A DNA stretch of 64,000 nucleotides from Notospermus geniculatus (GCA_002633025.1 NMRB01000394.1:32884-96883); one strand, 5' to 3'; positions 46,646 to 59,615 are shown, numbered from the stretch's first letter. Notes: generated by a model from the sequence alone, not told the origin. Made by a program: numbers and translations.

Positions 46646-49600
46646 CTGAAAGAATGGAAAATAGAATGTCCAGTCACAAGAAAGGGGAACAAAAGGGTGT
46701 ACATTAGGCCAAAAAAATAAAGTATTTGTTTCTTGTCCGCACCCGCGTCATTCCCAGACCCTCCGCATCGAAATTTTTTTTTCTCACCAATTTCAAATTT
46801 TCCCACTTTGCTTACGCAGCACCTTCTATAAAATGCACAGAAATGTTTCATCACTTGAAATCATCTTTATTTTTCATGAAATCTGTGCTTTAAACATGTA
46901 GAGAGATAGCTTGCTGGTGGTATTTCCCCCCATCCATTAAGAAAACGGAAAAAAAATTATTTGAAAATAAAAAAAAATTCGCATGCCCGCATCAATTTTC
47001 GCTGAGTTGCTGGACAAGAAACAGACAATTTTTTTTCTGGCCTTAGGGACTTTCAGCAAGGCTCCAAATCATCGATCCGTATCACGTATGACGTATCAAG
47101 CTAATGCATTTTCTGTTTAAGTCATACGTCATACGTGATACGGATCGACGATACGGAGCCTTGCTGAAAGTCCCTAATATTGTACAAGTACACATCTTTT
47201 ACCAAGGTTCTGTCACAGGGTACTAAAGAATGTAAGGAGAAAACCTCAGTTGAAATTCCATTATATACGTACATACATGTATATACCGGTATACAAAGTA
47301 AACATAAAGTTGTCTCCGGATTTTGCAAACTTTCGACCCGAACCGGGGTCTTCCTCAGGCACTTTCATTTTTGGGATCTCTACTAGAAAGTGCCTGAGGA
47401 AGACTTAGACCCCGAATTGGGGTCGAAAATTTGCGAAATTCGGAGACGACTTTATGTTTACTATCATTTTGTGTGTTGTTTTTTTGTGCTCTATGTTGGA
47501 TACATGTACTCTATGTTGGATACATGTACATGTACATGTATATACAAAAGGGTAGATGAGACGTCACAGCGAACTGAGGAGTTAAAAGAATCTGATGTCA
47601 AAGTGAATCATCATCTACAAAGTCCTAACTGCCTCTTATTCACAGGTTATGAAATGATGAACAGTCTTTCTTGAACCACACCTGGAAATGTTTCGCTTCT
47701 GTTCAGTGAAAATCAATTGCAAACTTTATTATGACTCACCTCGACAACTTTGTACCCCAGAAGCTGTAGGTGGCGTTGTTTGGCCTTCTCAAACCCATTG
47801 AGTTCACGACTATTGTAGCAGTACTGGGACGAGAATAACGTTCTCACAGCAAGCCTGTCAGGAAACGATAGAAAATCAAAGAAAATACATGTAAAACATT
47901 TCTTTGCATAAAGCATTTGAGAGAAATGTGACCCTCTGCCACAAAACCAGTCTAAAGTCGCATGGAAAATGAGCCTAAACGTACCGACATGACACCAGGA
48001 GATAAAGATAGAAACAGAATCACTCAGGCTTCACAACAGACAGACAACACTGAAATTGACAAATGTAACCCTCCACCACAAAACCAGTCATCAGTCATTC
48101 TGAGGTTGGCAAGTTCGGACCAGTGTATTTTTCAATTTCAGTATTGTCTGCGTGTCTGTTGTGAAGCCTCAGAGATTCTGCTTCTATTTCTGTCTTTATC
48201 TCCTGGTGTCATGTCAGTACGTTTAGGCTCATTTTCCATGCAGCTTTAGACTCGTTTTGTAGTGGAGGGTCAAAAATATGAATTTGGCTGAGTTCTTTGT
48301 TGAAGAAGTTATTTTGACTTCATACCTTTGAGAATTTTCCGGCAGTGTCTTCATTTGGACAAGATTGGCAGGTTTTCCATCACCGTCAATAACAGCTTCA
48401 AAGTCTGTGAAATGAAAAAAGAACGAAAGTATCATCAAACTTCATCAATGATACCTGGGCAGGCATTGCGAAAAATTCAGCCACACTTTTCTTGGCAGCA
48501 TAGATTTTTCTCAATGGGATCACCTTCATGGGGCATATTCTGGAGTAAGTGATAATTTTGACTTACTGATGGTGTGGAAGTAAGGCGTAAACACCCACTT
48601 CCTGACAAACTGCCATCCACCCAAAATCTCAGTCAGAATGTCGCCGACTTGTTCTGTGAAGAGAGATCCTGGGACATTACCTGGAATGAAAACCATAGTT
48701 GAATTCAGAAACGTGAACAAAATATTCATTACTGGTACCGAGTCTTGATGCGTGCAATGAGGTACCGGCAAAATTAATCTGCAACATGGTGCTGACTATC
48801 AACCAGGTCAGAACTGTGTCATTGAAAGTGAGGCTAACGTTTTCCAATTAATTCTGAATAGCACACCATTTCTAGACCAAATATAACTAAAACATTGCAC
48901 TCAATTTCTAATTTTACTTTTCTCAAGTACAGAACTGCTAAAATGTATCCTATTGCTTTTGAGGAAAAATCTCTGAGGGAACATGATGAATATAATCGAT
49001 AAAATTGACCATTTTTGGGTAAACAACAGGCCAATGATTGACGTCATGGGTTGTGAATGACGCATTTTTTTGTAACGTCAGAATGACGCACAACGCCCGA
49101 TGACGTTCAACAAACGCAAGGCATACGCACTTGTGTTTTAACCTGGTTGATGATCATGGCCTCCTTTTGTTTGCCGGTACCCCATTCTATTGTCATAATA
49201 CAGTACATACACATGTATATATGAATTTGACGACTAATCATGTTACTTACGAAGAGCCATATTTTCTTGACAGTACTGCTCATGGAACCAGGGGACATCC
49301 AATTCGGGACACTCAAGCACCACCAGACGATTCAGGTTCATCATATGCCACTCGATGCCCTGCTTTGAATCTGGGTTGTCTAGAATGAACAGAGATCACA
49401 ACACAACTTATTTCAAAAGTTATACAGTATTTTTTTTCCTCTCGGAGTTGATGATGATACAGCATTTTTGGGTTTTGGGCCGAGTCTTGGAACTGCGGCC
49501 AGTTTCCTTACACTGGTTTTGAATGATAGTACAACAAGTAAAGTTGTCCCCAAATTTCGCAAATTTTTGACCCCAAACGGGGTGTTTGGGGTCGAACATT

Positions 49601-52013
49601 TGTGAAATTCGGAGACGACTTCACTTGTACCGTACTATCATTTTGTGTGTCGTTTTTTGTGCTCTATGTTGGACAACTGGTTTTGAATGCTGTCAGAAGA
49701 CTGTAAAACTACCAGTACCAGTATCTGTAGGAACAAAGCAGTAGGCCTACCTGCTATATGTTTATCCACCCGCTGTATGAAGTCCAGACTGAAAATATCC
49801 TTAATCTGTTTCTCAGGGAAGATCTGCAGCTCGGCCAGATTCCGGAACAATTGAATCCTCTCAGGGACTTTCATTTTGTCCTTTTCCTCTTCATACCTCT
49901 GCATAGTGGCTTCAACCAGGGAATCCATATCTTTCGGTACGTAGGCAACTTTTGTCAAAAGTAAACAGAAATTGAGAAGTTTTCTCATCTCCAGGTTCTG
50001 GACATTTGCAACGGCGAATACGGCAAGATTGTCAAGTACTGGTGGATTACGATAGCACAGGCGTGAATGTATCCCAATAATACGCGTGTATTTTTCCACA
50101 CTGACGACCTCAGGCTGAGAGAATTTAACGTAGAGGTTCATGAGCTTCTCGACAAGATTCGCATCTGGTGATTTACTTCGGAAAATGAGATCACGCAACA
50201 TGGACGTCAGGAGATTGATACTATAGATTGTATCAAGTCGTTCGATGATGTTGGCATATGTGATCGTCTGCAAATGATACAACTGGTTCTCTGTTGAAGC
50301 CGCCATTGGTTTTTTGAATGAGTTCATCGCGATCATCACTGGGTACAAGTCCTTGACGCTGCATTGAGGAATGACATCAACTAGTTTCTTGTACAACACC
50401 TCCGGCATGACGTAGCTTGTATGCTGCAGGAGGTACGTAGCTGCCATCCCAATGCACCATAACTTTGAGCTGAACTGAGCAGATCTACCGTTCAAACACT
50501 GCAACAGAGACTCCACAAATATTCGCTCGTTTTGTGGATTGATGAAATTCTTCCACAGGAGACATCGAATGATCTTCTCGAACCGAGTAACGTACTCAAA
50601 TATACCATCCAGATTTTCGATCACTTTCTCTTGGAATCTTTCGATCAGGTCGTCATTTGTGCAGTTCATCAGACGCAATGACTCGGCTAAATTGGACAGA
50701 ATCAACAAGTCTGCATCATCTATTGTGTTGAATAGAGCTGTTTCAATTGCCCGTCTTTGCTGTGGTGGCGTAGAAGAGTCAAACGCGTAGGACAAGTTGG
50801 AAACCACACTAATCTTCTCCTCAGAAAGCAGTTCCATGCTACACTCGCGAAATTTCTCAGCATAGCGTGAATGATAACGCATAGCAAATTGCAAATTACT
50901 GCAAATCTCTGCTATATGATTGTCAGTAATCACACTGAAGCCCTCCCAGTCATTCAGCGCGTTTTCACAATGACTGAACAGTCGTGTTTGGTAATTGACC
51001 TTGTCGGGTGGAAAACGAATGATGACTCTTCGCACAAGCCTCAGCGTCAATCCAAGCATTTTTGGATCCTGAAGGATTTGTGGGTTCTGGTCCAATATCA
51101 CCATAACCTTGTCAAGGACTGACTTACAAAGTGATTCCGACATCAAGTAACTCACTGAGATTAATAGCACAGCCATGTTTTCAAAACTGTTCACATCCTC
51201 TTCCGAACCGAGTGTATCCAAATCCCGCCTTAACTTCTCCAATAATTTGTGAATCAAAATGGGATTCCTACGGTTTACAGACAACTGCATTGAACTGAAG
51301 TTAACCAGAGTTTGAAAACATGCGTCATCGCACAGATCTGCAGTTCGTACAAGAAATTTCACGCATAAGTCGTCTTCAAGATCTATACCTAACCTTGCCA
51401 GACTAAGTAAAACTGACGAATGTTCAAGTCCATTGAATTCATCAAAATGTTCATAGGCAAGTTTCTTCAACAGTTTAAAGACCCGATGATCGCGTAGTTC
51501 TTCCGTGAAAGGTTGCAAGGACTTGTTCATCATCAGCTGAATGTAGCCAATCGTGCGATTCTGTGACTGAAACCAAGGATAACGTTCCAAGTCCTTGTAC
51601 ACGACATCAGTCAGTTTTTCAAGAGCAGCAGCGACATGTACGGGCCTAATCTGATCAATACCTGTGGTTTCTAAAAGACTGTGGAGTTCGTCTGCATTTT
51701 TTATACCTTCTATTGAAGTCAGTATAACATCAAGAGATGGATTTACATCATCAGCATTACCGGTAGCTGCATGGAGGCCTCTTGTCCTTGGCAGCAAATG
51801 ACTTAAAGCAGTTTCCCGCCCCACAGGTTTTATGAATGCCACATTGCTGTTTAACTGAGAAGATGGAGGCTTTCTTGCGGAATGATCTTGTAAGTTAAAA
51901 GCTGAAGAGTATGAAAGACATCTTGCTCTCAGGTTTTTGACTTGATGACTGTTCTGGATTGAAAGGTGAAGTCGAGTTGAGCACTGAAGTCGCACACACC
52001 TGAAGAGTGCCAT
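46562..52013 (-). CDS. FASTKD1: FASTKD1-like mitochondrial RNA-binding protein (six coding exons)
   Basis: Exons on -: 49751-52013, 49251-49379, 48567-48680, 48326-48404, 47740-47854 and 46562-46645; phases agree and give 927 residues (human 847). The N terminus MALFRCVRLQCSTRLHL is Arg-rich without acids, as in mitochondrial presequences. The long first exon is a helical repeat region leading into the FAST domains. Later blocks VVLECPELDVPWFHEQYC and EILGGWQFVRKWVFTPYFH match FASTKD1 rather than its paralogues. The RAP domain is at the end (RHLQLLGYKVVEVPLYEWNS, about 890-909). FASTKD1 modulates specific mitochondrial mRNAs such as ND3 in mammals. Start at 52013: an acceptor (tttttttcag, ending 52027) lies just upstream, so an untranslated first exon is expected. 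Confidence 0.88.
47044..47176. mobile_element. Hairpin element TAGGGACTTTCAGCAAGGCTCC
   Basis: The arm TAGGGACTTTCAGCAAGGCT with CCGTATCACGTATGACGTAT is inverted after a loop around GCATTTTCTGTTTAA. In the last FASTKD1 intron. Confidence 0.7.
47287..47532 (+). mobile_element. Hairpin-head/conserved-tail element, copy 3
   Basis: Direct repeats TACATGTATATAC at 47274-47286 and 47533-47545. Head GTAAACATAAAGTTGTCTCCGG with return arm GGAGACGACTTTATGTTTAC: the outer stem pairs exactly yet differs in sequence from the other copies. Tail ATCATTTTGTGTGTTG and TGTGCTCTATGTTGGA; the last 20 bases of the tail are doubled. Confidence 0.8.
47740..47854 (-). CDS. FASTKD1: FASTKD1 exon, first part of the RAP domain
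   Basis: 115 bp ending KQRHLQLLGYKVVE; acceptor cgtttcctgacag, donor GTGAGT. Confidence 0.88.
47927..48273. mobile_element. TGTGACCCTC MITE, copy 2, with doubled 5' end
   Basis: TGTGACCCTCTGCCACAAAACCAGTC at one end and GTAGTGGAGGGTCA at the other; a second TGTAACCCTCCACCACAAAACC lies inside at about 48065. Same doubled plan as 60815-61137. It lies in a FASTKD1 intron. Confidence 0.7.
48326..48404 (-). CDS. FASTKD1: FASTKD1 exon, FEAVIDGDGKPANL block
   Basis: 79 bp; acceptor ttcatttcacag, donor GTATGA. Corresponds to FECILDKRKKPL in the human protein. Confidence 0.85.
48567..48680 (-). CDS. FASTKD1: FASTKD1 exon, LGGWQFVRKWVFTPYFH block
   Basis: 114 bp; acceptor ttttcattccag, donor GTAAGT. 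Confidence 0.85.
48758..49185. mobile_element. ~428-bp MITE with TGRGGTACCGGCA termini, copy 1
   Basis: TGAGGTACCGGCAAAA and TTTGCCGGTACCCCA are inverted, and inner CAACCAGGTCAGAAC / AACCTGGTTGATGAT pair. It matches 57481-57930 in the opposite orientation over its full length. In a FASTKD1 intron. Confidence 0.75.
49251..49379 (-). CDS. FASTKD1: FASTKD1 exon, LECPELDVPWFHEQYC block
   Basis: 129 bp; acceptor tgttcattctag, donor GTAAGT. Confidence 0.85.
49526..49675 (+). mobile_element. Hairpin-head/conserved-tail element, copy 4
   Basis: Direct repeats ACTGGTTTTGAATG at 49512-49525 and 49676-49689. Head AGTAAAGTTGTCCCCAAATT..GACCCCAAACGGGGTG; return arm GGGGTCGAACATTTGTGAAA..GGAGACGACTTCACTTGTAC; tail ATCATTTTGTGTGTCG and TGTGCTCTATGTTGGA. 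In a FASTKD1 intron 75 bp from the big exon. Confidence 0.8.
49751..52013 (-). CDS. FASTKD1: FASTKD1 first coding exon
   Basis: 2,263 bp, 754 codons plus one base; presequence and helical repeats up to VDKHIA, then donor GTAGGC. Confidence 0.88.
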
Positions 52014-52353
52014 CACAGCAGATGATCTGAAAAAAATACGCCAACTTTGGAATCTTGACAAATGACCGTTCATATCATGAATTGTTGAATCTGTGAAAGC
52101 GGGGAGTAGGCTAGGCCTGGGCCTATGACAAATATATAGGCCTACCACTAGCATGTTTAGTAAAGTTTAGTAGACAGCCAGCTCCCTACCGGTACCAGTA
52201 CTTACCGTACGTAGTACTATTAGTCGGCCAAGGCAGGCTAGGCATAGAGGCCCCCCGGTACTGGTAGGGTAGGGCCTAACGGTGTGGTGGGCCTACCAGG
52301 ATAGGCCTAGGCAGGCCTAGGCCGTAGGGGTAGGCATTGCTAGGCCTACCCTA
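52014..52353 (-). promoter_or_regulatory. FASTKD1 upstream region
   Basis: It holds the acceptor for the first coding exon (ends 52027) and, presumably, the untranslated first exon. Sequence 52130-52350 is crowded with TAGGCCTA and ACCGGTAC palindromes. No start site visible. Confidence 0.4.
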
Positions 52354-53214
52354 TAGACGGTTTCGAGGAAAATGGCCGCCACTCGAAAAAGCCACAACAA
52401 ACCGCCAGCCAAGTGACTTTTGGCTGGAGACATTTTTAAAACGTCGAAATTTTGCCTAGAAATGCCTTGACGAGCATTCCAAGAGCTATCAGTGCATGTC
52501 ATATATCATAGGCAACATCCTCAATTACATGAAAACGAACAAAATTCCGTACTTTGTGGTAGATCGATGAAAATATTCCTCAATCACGCACGTGTTCGAC
52601 ACGAAGTTTGTTTACATGGCGCACAATAGAATCGGCATGCGCGACACCTATTGGCGGAAAAATCAACTATTTTTTTCAACCTCGTCTCCGGGACTTGATG
52701 TCCCACAGACCAACAACCACCATGACCACGAAGAGGAGCCATATTAATAATAAAATTTGAATATGAAAAATGTGAAATCAACTCCCAATCGAATAATTTA
52801 TCATATTACTCCCAAAATATTAATATCTACCAAGGTCCATGATGAAAATAACCGAAGTGCTCCGTGTGTTTTATGGTCTGCGAATTAATTTTTCACGGTA
52901 TTGGAACCGAGGATGAGCGTAATTCCCACGACCTTGACCCACATGACCCCGTCAAGTGTAAAAATAGACAGCAGCGTGGGTCGATCTCATTTCAAAGTCA
53001 TCGATTTAAAGAAAGTCCGAATTTCTTTTCTATTTTTTATGGTTGAGTATGTTACATGTGGACTAGAGCATCTCTGTGGTAGCTCTTGGAATGCGCGGCA
53101 AGGTATTTTTAGGCAAGATTTCGACATTTTCAACATGTCTCCAGCCAAAAGCCAGTTGGCTCTCGGTTTGTTATGGCTTTTTCGATCGGCGGCCATTTTC
53201 CTCGAAACCGTCTA
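52354..53214. mobile_element. 861-bp element with ~150-bp inverted arms (TAGACGGTTTCGAGG)
   Basis: The left arm (52354-52505) starts TAGACGGTTTCGAGGAAAAT with GGCCGCC and continues through CCAGCCAA..TTTTGGCTGGAGAC. The right arm (about 53060-53214) is its inverse ending ATTTTCCTCGAAACCGTCTA. TA at both edges, like MITE families 1 and 2. The middle 550 bp has no clear ORF. Confidence 0.75.
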
Positions 53215-53750
53215 TTAGGTCTAGGACTAGGCCTAGCCTAGGACAGGTGTGACCATCCATGGTGATTGGTGTGACTGTGACTGTGTCAGTCCCTCAGTCA
53301 GTGTATGAGGCTTTTCTTTTTTTTGTCGACTTCTCTTGATGTTGAGTTGACTTGACCTAGGCCTACCTAGGGTATTCAACACTTCAGCCTCATAATGGGA
53401 AACTGCAACAAGAAGCATACATGTCTTCTAAGCCCTGGCTCACCACCACACACCACCAGGATCACCAAAATTTGTTACATCACAACCATGTACATGATGT
53501 ACTCTGTGCACATGTGAGTACTTGCGATTGGTTAAATCTTCAATAACATGAATAAGCGAGCAATCCTTTAGTCATGACGTCATCGAAGGTATTTTGATGA
53601 CGTCAATCAGGCGGCAAATTCAAATCTATATTCGGGGGGCACTAGTGGGAGAAGTGTTACTGAAGGATGAAGGGTTCCACTCTTTATAAGTCCTTTATAA
53701 GTCTTTATAAGTCCACTCTTTATAAGCACTGGTGGCAGGGTTGTTGATTA

Positions 53751-53962
53751 TTAAAGGAGCACGGTATTGCCACTTTTTCTCGACAGCCGGCGCCACTGTG
53801 CCCCTCTCCAAGGCAGGGACCAACGACGTATTGGCGAGTTGACCCGATTTCCTCCGTACATTTTGTAATGCATTTTTGTAGTTCGTATTACTGCCGCTAG
53901 GTGGCTCCCTCTACGTCGGCAGTCAAATAACGCATTTGAGATCCAATACCGTGCTCCTTTAA
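53751..53962. mobile_element. Second TTAA MITE (AAAGGAGCACGGTATTG)
   Basis: TTAA-AGGAGCACGGTATTG and CAATACCGTGCTCCT-TTAA; 212 bp, non-coding. A different family from 2935-3156 but the same kind of target. Confidence 0.7.
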
Positions 53963-56900
53963 GGGCTTTCGGCACCAGCCTGAGTGGTCAAGGGATATCA
54001 ATATTACCCTTTAAAGAAACAAACATTAAGATGATGTGTGAGTCTGCACAAACAAAGGTTTATTGTTCATGACAAATACAAAGTAGAAGCGCTGCTTTAC
54101 CACACATTGCATTGAAGACATACACTAGCAAACAAGCAGCTGTAGGAAAAAGAAACGAAACTCAATGAAAATACAGACAGTCTACCTCTCAGGAAGTTAG
54201 TGAATCCATGACAGAAGTGGTCCACAGTAGAAGTGGTCCACCTCAAGGTATGACGTTGAGAAGAAGCTGCCACATGTTGGTGATAATGTTGGCAAACTTC
54301 AACTGAGATATAGGCCTAACTGGTAAACCATCTTCACCACAAGGTGCATGGGAAGGAATTTCTTGACATTTTGGTTTCTTGAATTCTCTATCACCAGGTC
54401 TGAATTTCTGATACTGGTATATCATTGTACTCAAGAAATCTGGTTCTACCAAAAATTTATTTTTATCTATTTTTGGTTCTACTCAAAGGAATCACTACTC
54501 AATCCCAAGAGATTTGATGCTAATCCAAAGGCACTGTCAACAAGAGAAGATCAAAGACACCATATATTCGTCTGCCTCCAGAGTCCAGCAGATGGCATCT
54601 TCTGTCAAAGATTCCTCACATCCTATGGTATGGATAAAAAAATATTTGAAGAAAGGTTGTTCCTCTTAACCATCTGAAGAATCTTTCTCCAAATTCTTTC
54701 CGTTTTATTTCCAAGGCTTTCAGGAAACTTCAACAGAGGATACTCTGCTCAAACCTGGTGGCAGATGAGTTAATATCCTTGATCACAATAACTGTCGCAG
54801 AATCCTAGGGGATAAAGTTGGGGATGAGCCGTACCGGTACCGTAGCTAAGGAACTTGGTGTTGAGTGAATGATGCATCAATGATTGATACCGGTAGTACC
54901 TGATGTCAATATCACTGGATTTCAATGGTGGTGGGTGGGAGCGGGTTAGTACCGGTATATATTTGACTCGGTGTATTATTCAAAATACAACCAACCAGGC
55001 CCAGGGTACCTTCAAATTTACCAGCAGCAGGCCCAGGGTACCAGTACCTTCAAATTACCAGCAGAAGAAGAGCGAAAGCATTGTATCATTGATATCTGAC
55101 TTTTTTTGATTGGGGAGGGGGTAGACAGATTTGATTAAGGCAGATGACTAATAGAATAGATTGACTGTATAGAGGGATCGTTCAATGATATCAAATTATC
55201 TATTTTTGCTGATATAATATAACTTGGAAATCAAGGTTTCCGTGGCCAGAATGTTTAACAAGGAGAGAACAGAATGTGCAACAACTCATGAAACAGGAAA
55301 ACAAGTTGTTTGTTCATCATCAAGGTTGGGATCAGTGAATGAATGTCTCATGTAAAACAAAGAGGGCTTCAAACTGTAATGAATGGCAGCAGGGTTTCTA
55401 TGGATGTGATGCGTGCATTTTCAAGAGTGCCGTATTACCTGAATTGGAAGGAAGGCATGAACAGAAAATCATCAGCAAGATTATGCAACAACATCAGCTG
55501 AAGTGTACGGCTGATTCTGATGAATAAGTTATAATCTGGTGTTTTGCGGTTGTAAAGGCCCCGTTTCCACTTCAGCGGATTCCCCGCCTTTTGCGGCGAG
55601 CGGAGCGGTTTTCACAGGCATTGGGATAACATGCCATATATTGTTCAACCATCAAAGGATTACCCAAAAGCCTGTGAAAACAGCACCGCTCGCCGCAAAC
55701 CACCACAGAATTCACTATATTGGAAACCGGCCTCAATTGTAATGAGAATGGGGAACTTTTGCCCACCATGGAATCGACATCGCTGCCATAGGAATCTATT
55801 GAAAACCATTCAGGTTTACAGTCTCATGTCAATTTCTTATTGAAACGAATCATAATTTTCTTTTTTTAATCATCAAGGTGCAAGGTCCAAGATGCACAAT
55901 CTCTGTGCACAGGCACAGGTTTGCCCTCCAATTCACCCTGGCATGGCACGGTGCACAGGACCACACGCCTGGGTCACCAGCACATGGCACCACAACCTGG
56001 GCACACAGGGTGGCAGGCTACCCACCAAATAACTTCACCTTCGTCCACAGAGATTGTGCTATTCAGGATCACTAGCCGAGTGCTGCCACCTATTGACGAG
56101 AAAGTCCCTCACTGAAGGATGTGGTTGGCCCATAACAATTTACTGTAGTTCTCCCCCTACCGGTAGCGTGTATTGGAGAATGCTTACATAGCCTCCTCCC
56201 ATTCAGGAATCTAGTCACCCATGGACTAGTTACAGCGGAGGTATAACTGATATAAAACGAAAATCACACGTGTAAAATCTTTTTCATAAAAAAAAACATC
56301 GGACAAAAATGTATAAGTATTTACAATATCTACAATAAATAATGAGCAATGAAGACCGTGTCTGACTGGCATGTAGAGGGTAGTCGAAGGTCCAGAATGA
56401 TGTCCAGCATGATTGATGACCAGGGGCCACTTTCATAAAGCTACTTTAAGCTACCGGTAATGGTGTACCTTTAACCAAATGGAAAATGCACTGAAGTTAC
56501 CGGTAACGGTACCTACCATTAGTCTAGAAAACTTTCAGCTGGTTCATCAGCCATTTGAATTAATTCACTAAGCAGGAGGGATTATCTTAAACCCAATTCC
56601 TCCCCAAAAACTTGTTCATTTATGGAATTGAAAGTTGTCAGTTTTTCTCTCCTGTTAGGGCATGAAAATCGGACAGTCTTGAGGAGTTTGCTACACTTAG
56701 AAATACCCGGTAGCTTCTGAGCAGAATGTTTTATTGTGATTTCTGTGTGGGTCATATCAAAGAGTTAAACAGAAATGTGACCAACATATTTTTGTAAATT
56801 TACAGCCAGACACTGTTTCCAAAGCCACAATTACGAAGCAAATACCGGTAATGAATTCAAAGAATGCCGACAATGACAATGAAAAAGCTTACCTCTATAG

Positions 56901-57480
56901 AGAAGTGTTACAAGACCAATTACTGATTTCACAGGAGCAAAGTCGAAATATACCGTAGGCCTACAATGTGGGACCTATTGGTTTCTCATCCAAAAAAGCA
57001 AGCACACATTGGTAAATTGATGTCTCCGCCACAAACAGCCATCTGTAGGATTACGGAATTGACAAAAGTGTAGAGTTAAACAGATCAAGATGGCCCAAAT
57101 TTGATATCAGTTACCTTAACCCATCTTGAACCACAAGGGGATAAAATCGCTAGGCCTCCAGTCTCTGCTCTCAGAGTGGAGACGTGACTGAAGGACCTGA
57201 GGTTTCAACCAACTAAAGAATTAAAAAGATTCTTAAACTAAAGATTCTTCAGAAATTGGCCTTGGAACAAATCCTGTAGATGAAAACCTGTGAATGACAA
57301 CGGTGACAGTCAAAGTCGGGAAAAATGCGGAAAAATCCTGACAACTTATCACAAACTGCAACAGAGCAGCGAATAGTGCATCTGGCATTGTACAAGGGGA
57401 AGTCACAGACGAAATGCAACACAAGAAACTATGTTCTTCACTAATGAAGAATACAAACTAAATCCACTCCTTTTAAAGTA
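53963..57480. other. Region upstream of FASTKD1 with no firm gene
   Basis: Mostly unique AT-rich sequence with ACCGGTA palindromes. A foldback pair CCCGTTTCCACTTC..GCGGCGAGCGG / CCGCTCGCCGC is at about 55560-55700. A half hairpin of the TTTCATAAAG type is at about 56423-56515. One exon candidate is listed at 54243-54405. Confidence 0.4.
54243..54405 (-). CDS. Candidate terminal exon, unrecognised
   Basis: After a possible acceptor (ataccagtatcag), the frame reads KFRPGDREFKKPKCQEIPSH onward to TNMWQLLLNVIP and stop. Composition looks protein-like, but I know no family, found no upstream exon, and a longer + strand frame overlaps it. Confidence 0.25.
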
Positions 57481-57930
57481 TGGGGTACCGGCAAACAAAA
57501 GGAGGCACTGATCATCAACCAGGTTAAAACGCAGGTGCGCATACTTTGCGATTGTTGAACGTCATCAGGCGTCGTGCATCATTCTGACGTTCCAAAAAAA
57601 TGTGTCATTCACAACCCATGACGTCGATCTTTGGCCTGTTGTTTACGCTAAAATGGTCAAATTTATCGATTAAATTCATCATGTTCCCACAGGATTTTTG
57701 CTCGAAAGCAATAAGATATATTTTAACCGTTCTGTACTTAATGATAGAAAAGTAAAATTAGTAATTGAGTGCAATGTTTAAGTTACATATGTATATTAGG
57801 CCTAGAAATAGAGTGTGCTATTCAGAATTACATGCAATTGGAAAACAACGTTAGCCTCACTTTCAATGACGTTGTTCTGACCTGGTTGATAGTCAGCGCC
57901 GCGTCGTGGATTAGTTCTGCCGGCACCTCA
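57481..57930. mobile_element. TGRGGTACCGGCA MITE, copy 2
   Basis: TGGGGTACCGGCAAACAAAAGG at one end, TGCCGGCACCTCA at the other. The body (ATGACGTCGATCTTTGGCCTG and so on) is the inverse of 48758-49185. Confidence 0.75.
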
Positions 57931-58254
57931 TTAACCACAGTAATGGTTCAAAGAAGTGCTCTGCATCCTGGTGTCAGGGCACTGCCTTCACCTGCTGAGA
58001 CTGGAGAAAGTCAGCTTTTTGCATTGATATGGTGATGCACAAAACATCTAAAACAAAATTCAAGTAGGCCAAACTGTACAAAAATGTTCTGTAAAAGACG
58101 GTCTTTTCACTATTCCTCGCGTTGTGTTGACATGGAAAACATTACAAGTAAATCTCTTTCTGGCTGCATCAGTAGAAGAGAAGAAATGAACTCCTTCGTT
58201 AACTTCCAAAACTTTGCATCCAAAGAGCCCCCCAAGCATTCATAACAATTTAGC

Positions 58255-58430
58255 GTGTTCAAAAACTTACTCGTGCCTCCACCAGCCTGGCACGACAGCG
58301 TTTTATTTGCCGGAAGTTCTCCAAGTTGGGCCCTGTCGCCCCAGGCGCTACTAACCCTACCCCATGAGCCGGTTACTTCGGGAAGTATCCCAGCATGCAG
58401 AGCATGTCACTTCCAAATGTAGATGCACAC
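58255..58430. repeat. AGGCGCTACTAACCCT repeat, copy 2
   Basis: See 36320-36500; same blocks in the same order. A palindrome pair AACGCTGTCG..ATGTCATGGCGGA / TCCGCCATGACA..CGACAGCGTT follows at 58477-58565. Confidence 0.6.
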
Positions 58431-59177
58431 AGCATTCGCATACATCGATCCATACATCGGTGTGCAAAAGAAATACAACGCTGTCGTGTTAGACACGAGT
58501 AAAATGTCATGGCGGACAATCAGCCATTCAGAGTGCATCCGCCATGACACTTTACTCGACAGCGTTCTTTTATTGACCTCCAATGCGCCTGTCTGAGAAA
58601 GCGCTAGTGCCTGGCCGGCGGAAGTAGCCTAATCGAACACGCTAATTGATGCATATTACGGTAACCCAGCAGAAAATGCAAATTAACCTAGCAGAAAATT
58701 TTCTGTTTTGATTGCGATTGCATTGATCTATCCGATGCATGATGTAGTTTGCCAAACAACTCCAGCCTCACCAGATCAAGACGACCTTCACAGATCTTTT
58801 CTCTGTAACATAACTTACTAACATTTCCTTGAAATACTACAAATATACACTTCTACAAGAGATATGATACAAACATGGATATAAAAGTACATGGCAAAGT
58901 TGACATACAAAATACATGTTTAATCATAAATACTCCAAACAATTACTATTGCCAACGTTTATCAGTTCAGAAGAACATTTTCACAACTCTGCTTAATTTT
59001 TTCTAAGTAAAAGAGTGGTGATTTCCATATGGTATCATGTCAAAGGTGAGAATTTGCAAATCTATAAGTCAGGACATCCATTACAAATTGACGTGAGCAG
59101 AACTCATCCTAATTGTGAGAAGAATACTCAACAAATAGTAAATCATTAAAGGAGTTTGGTCAATTTCATCATTTGAG

Positions 59178-59345
59178 CAGGCGCAGATCCAAGGGGGGGG
59201 GCACACACACCCCTTCTGGCCAACAAATCTGTAAAATCGACCGTGAAATTCTGATATTTGGAGCAAATCATTGAAATTCACCGCATATTTCAATGTTTTT
59301 AGCACAGTACGCCCCCTCTTCTCTGAAATAGTGGATCCGCCCCTG
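59178..59345. repeat. CAGGGGCGGATCC repeat, copy 5
   Basis: CTTCTGGCCAACAAATCTGT and ATTTCAATGTTTTTAGCA inside, ending GTGGATCCGCCCCTG. Close to copy 4 at 28866-29031. Confidence 0.65.
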
Positions 59346-59615
59346 TTGAGCATCCAAAGTGCCACTTCTTTGGTTTATTACAACATGTCTGTATGTAAAG
59401 CTGTATACCAATTTTTTATGCAGTGACGTTCATGACATGACACCAACAGGACTTGCATTAGATTGCTATCTATTTGGGAAGGGGCATAACACGGATGTTG
59501 TCTAATCACAGGATAAAGCTGTCACCAACTGAAGATTTACACCCATTAACCCCTTCAATGCCAAGATATAGTCAAATTTCAAAACATGAACATAAAGACT
59601 AAGGCCGCACGCACA

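Noticed and set aside
54348-54677. 110-residue + strand frame (start at 54348)
   Set aside because: Aromatic-rich and unlike any family known to me; no splice or conservation evidence.
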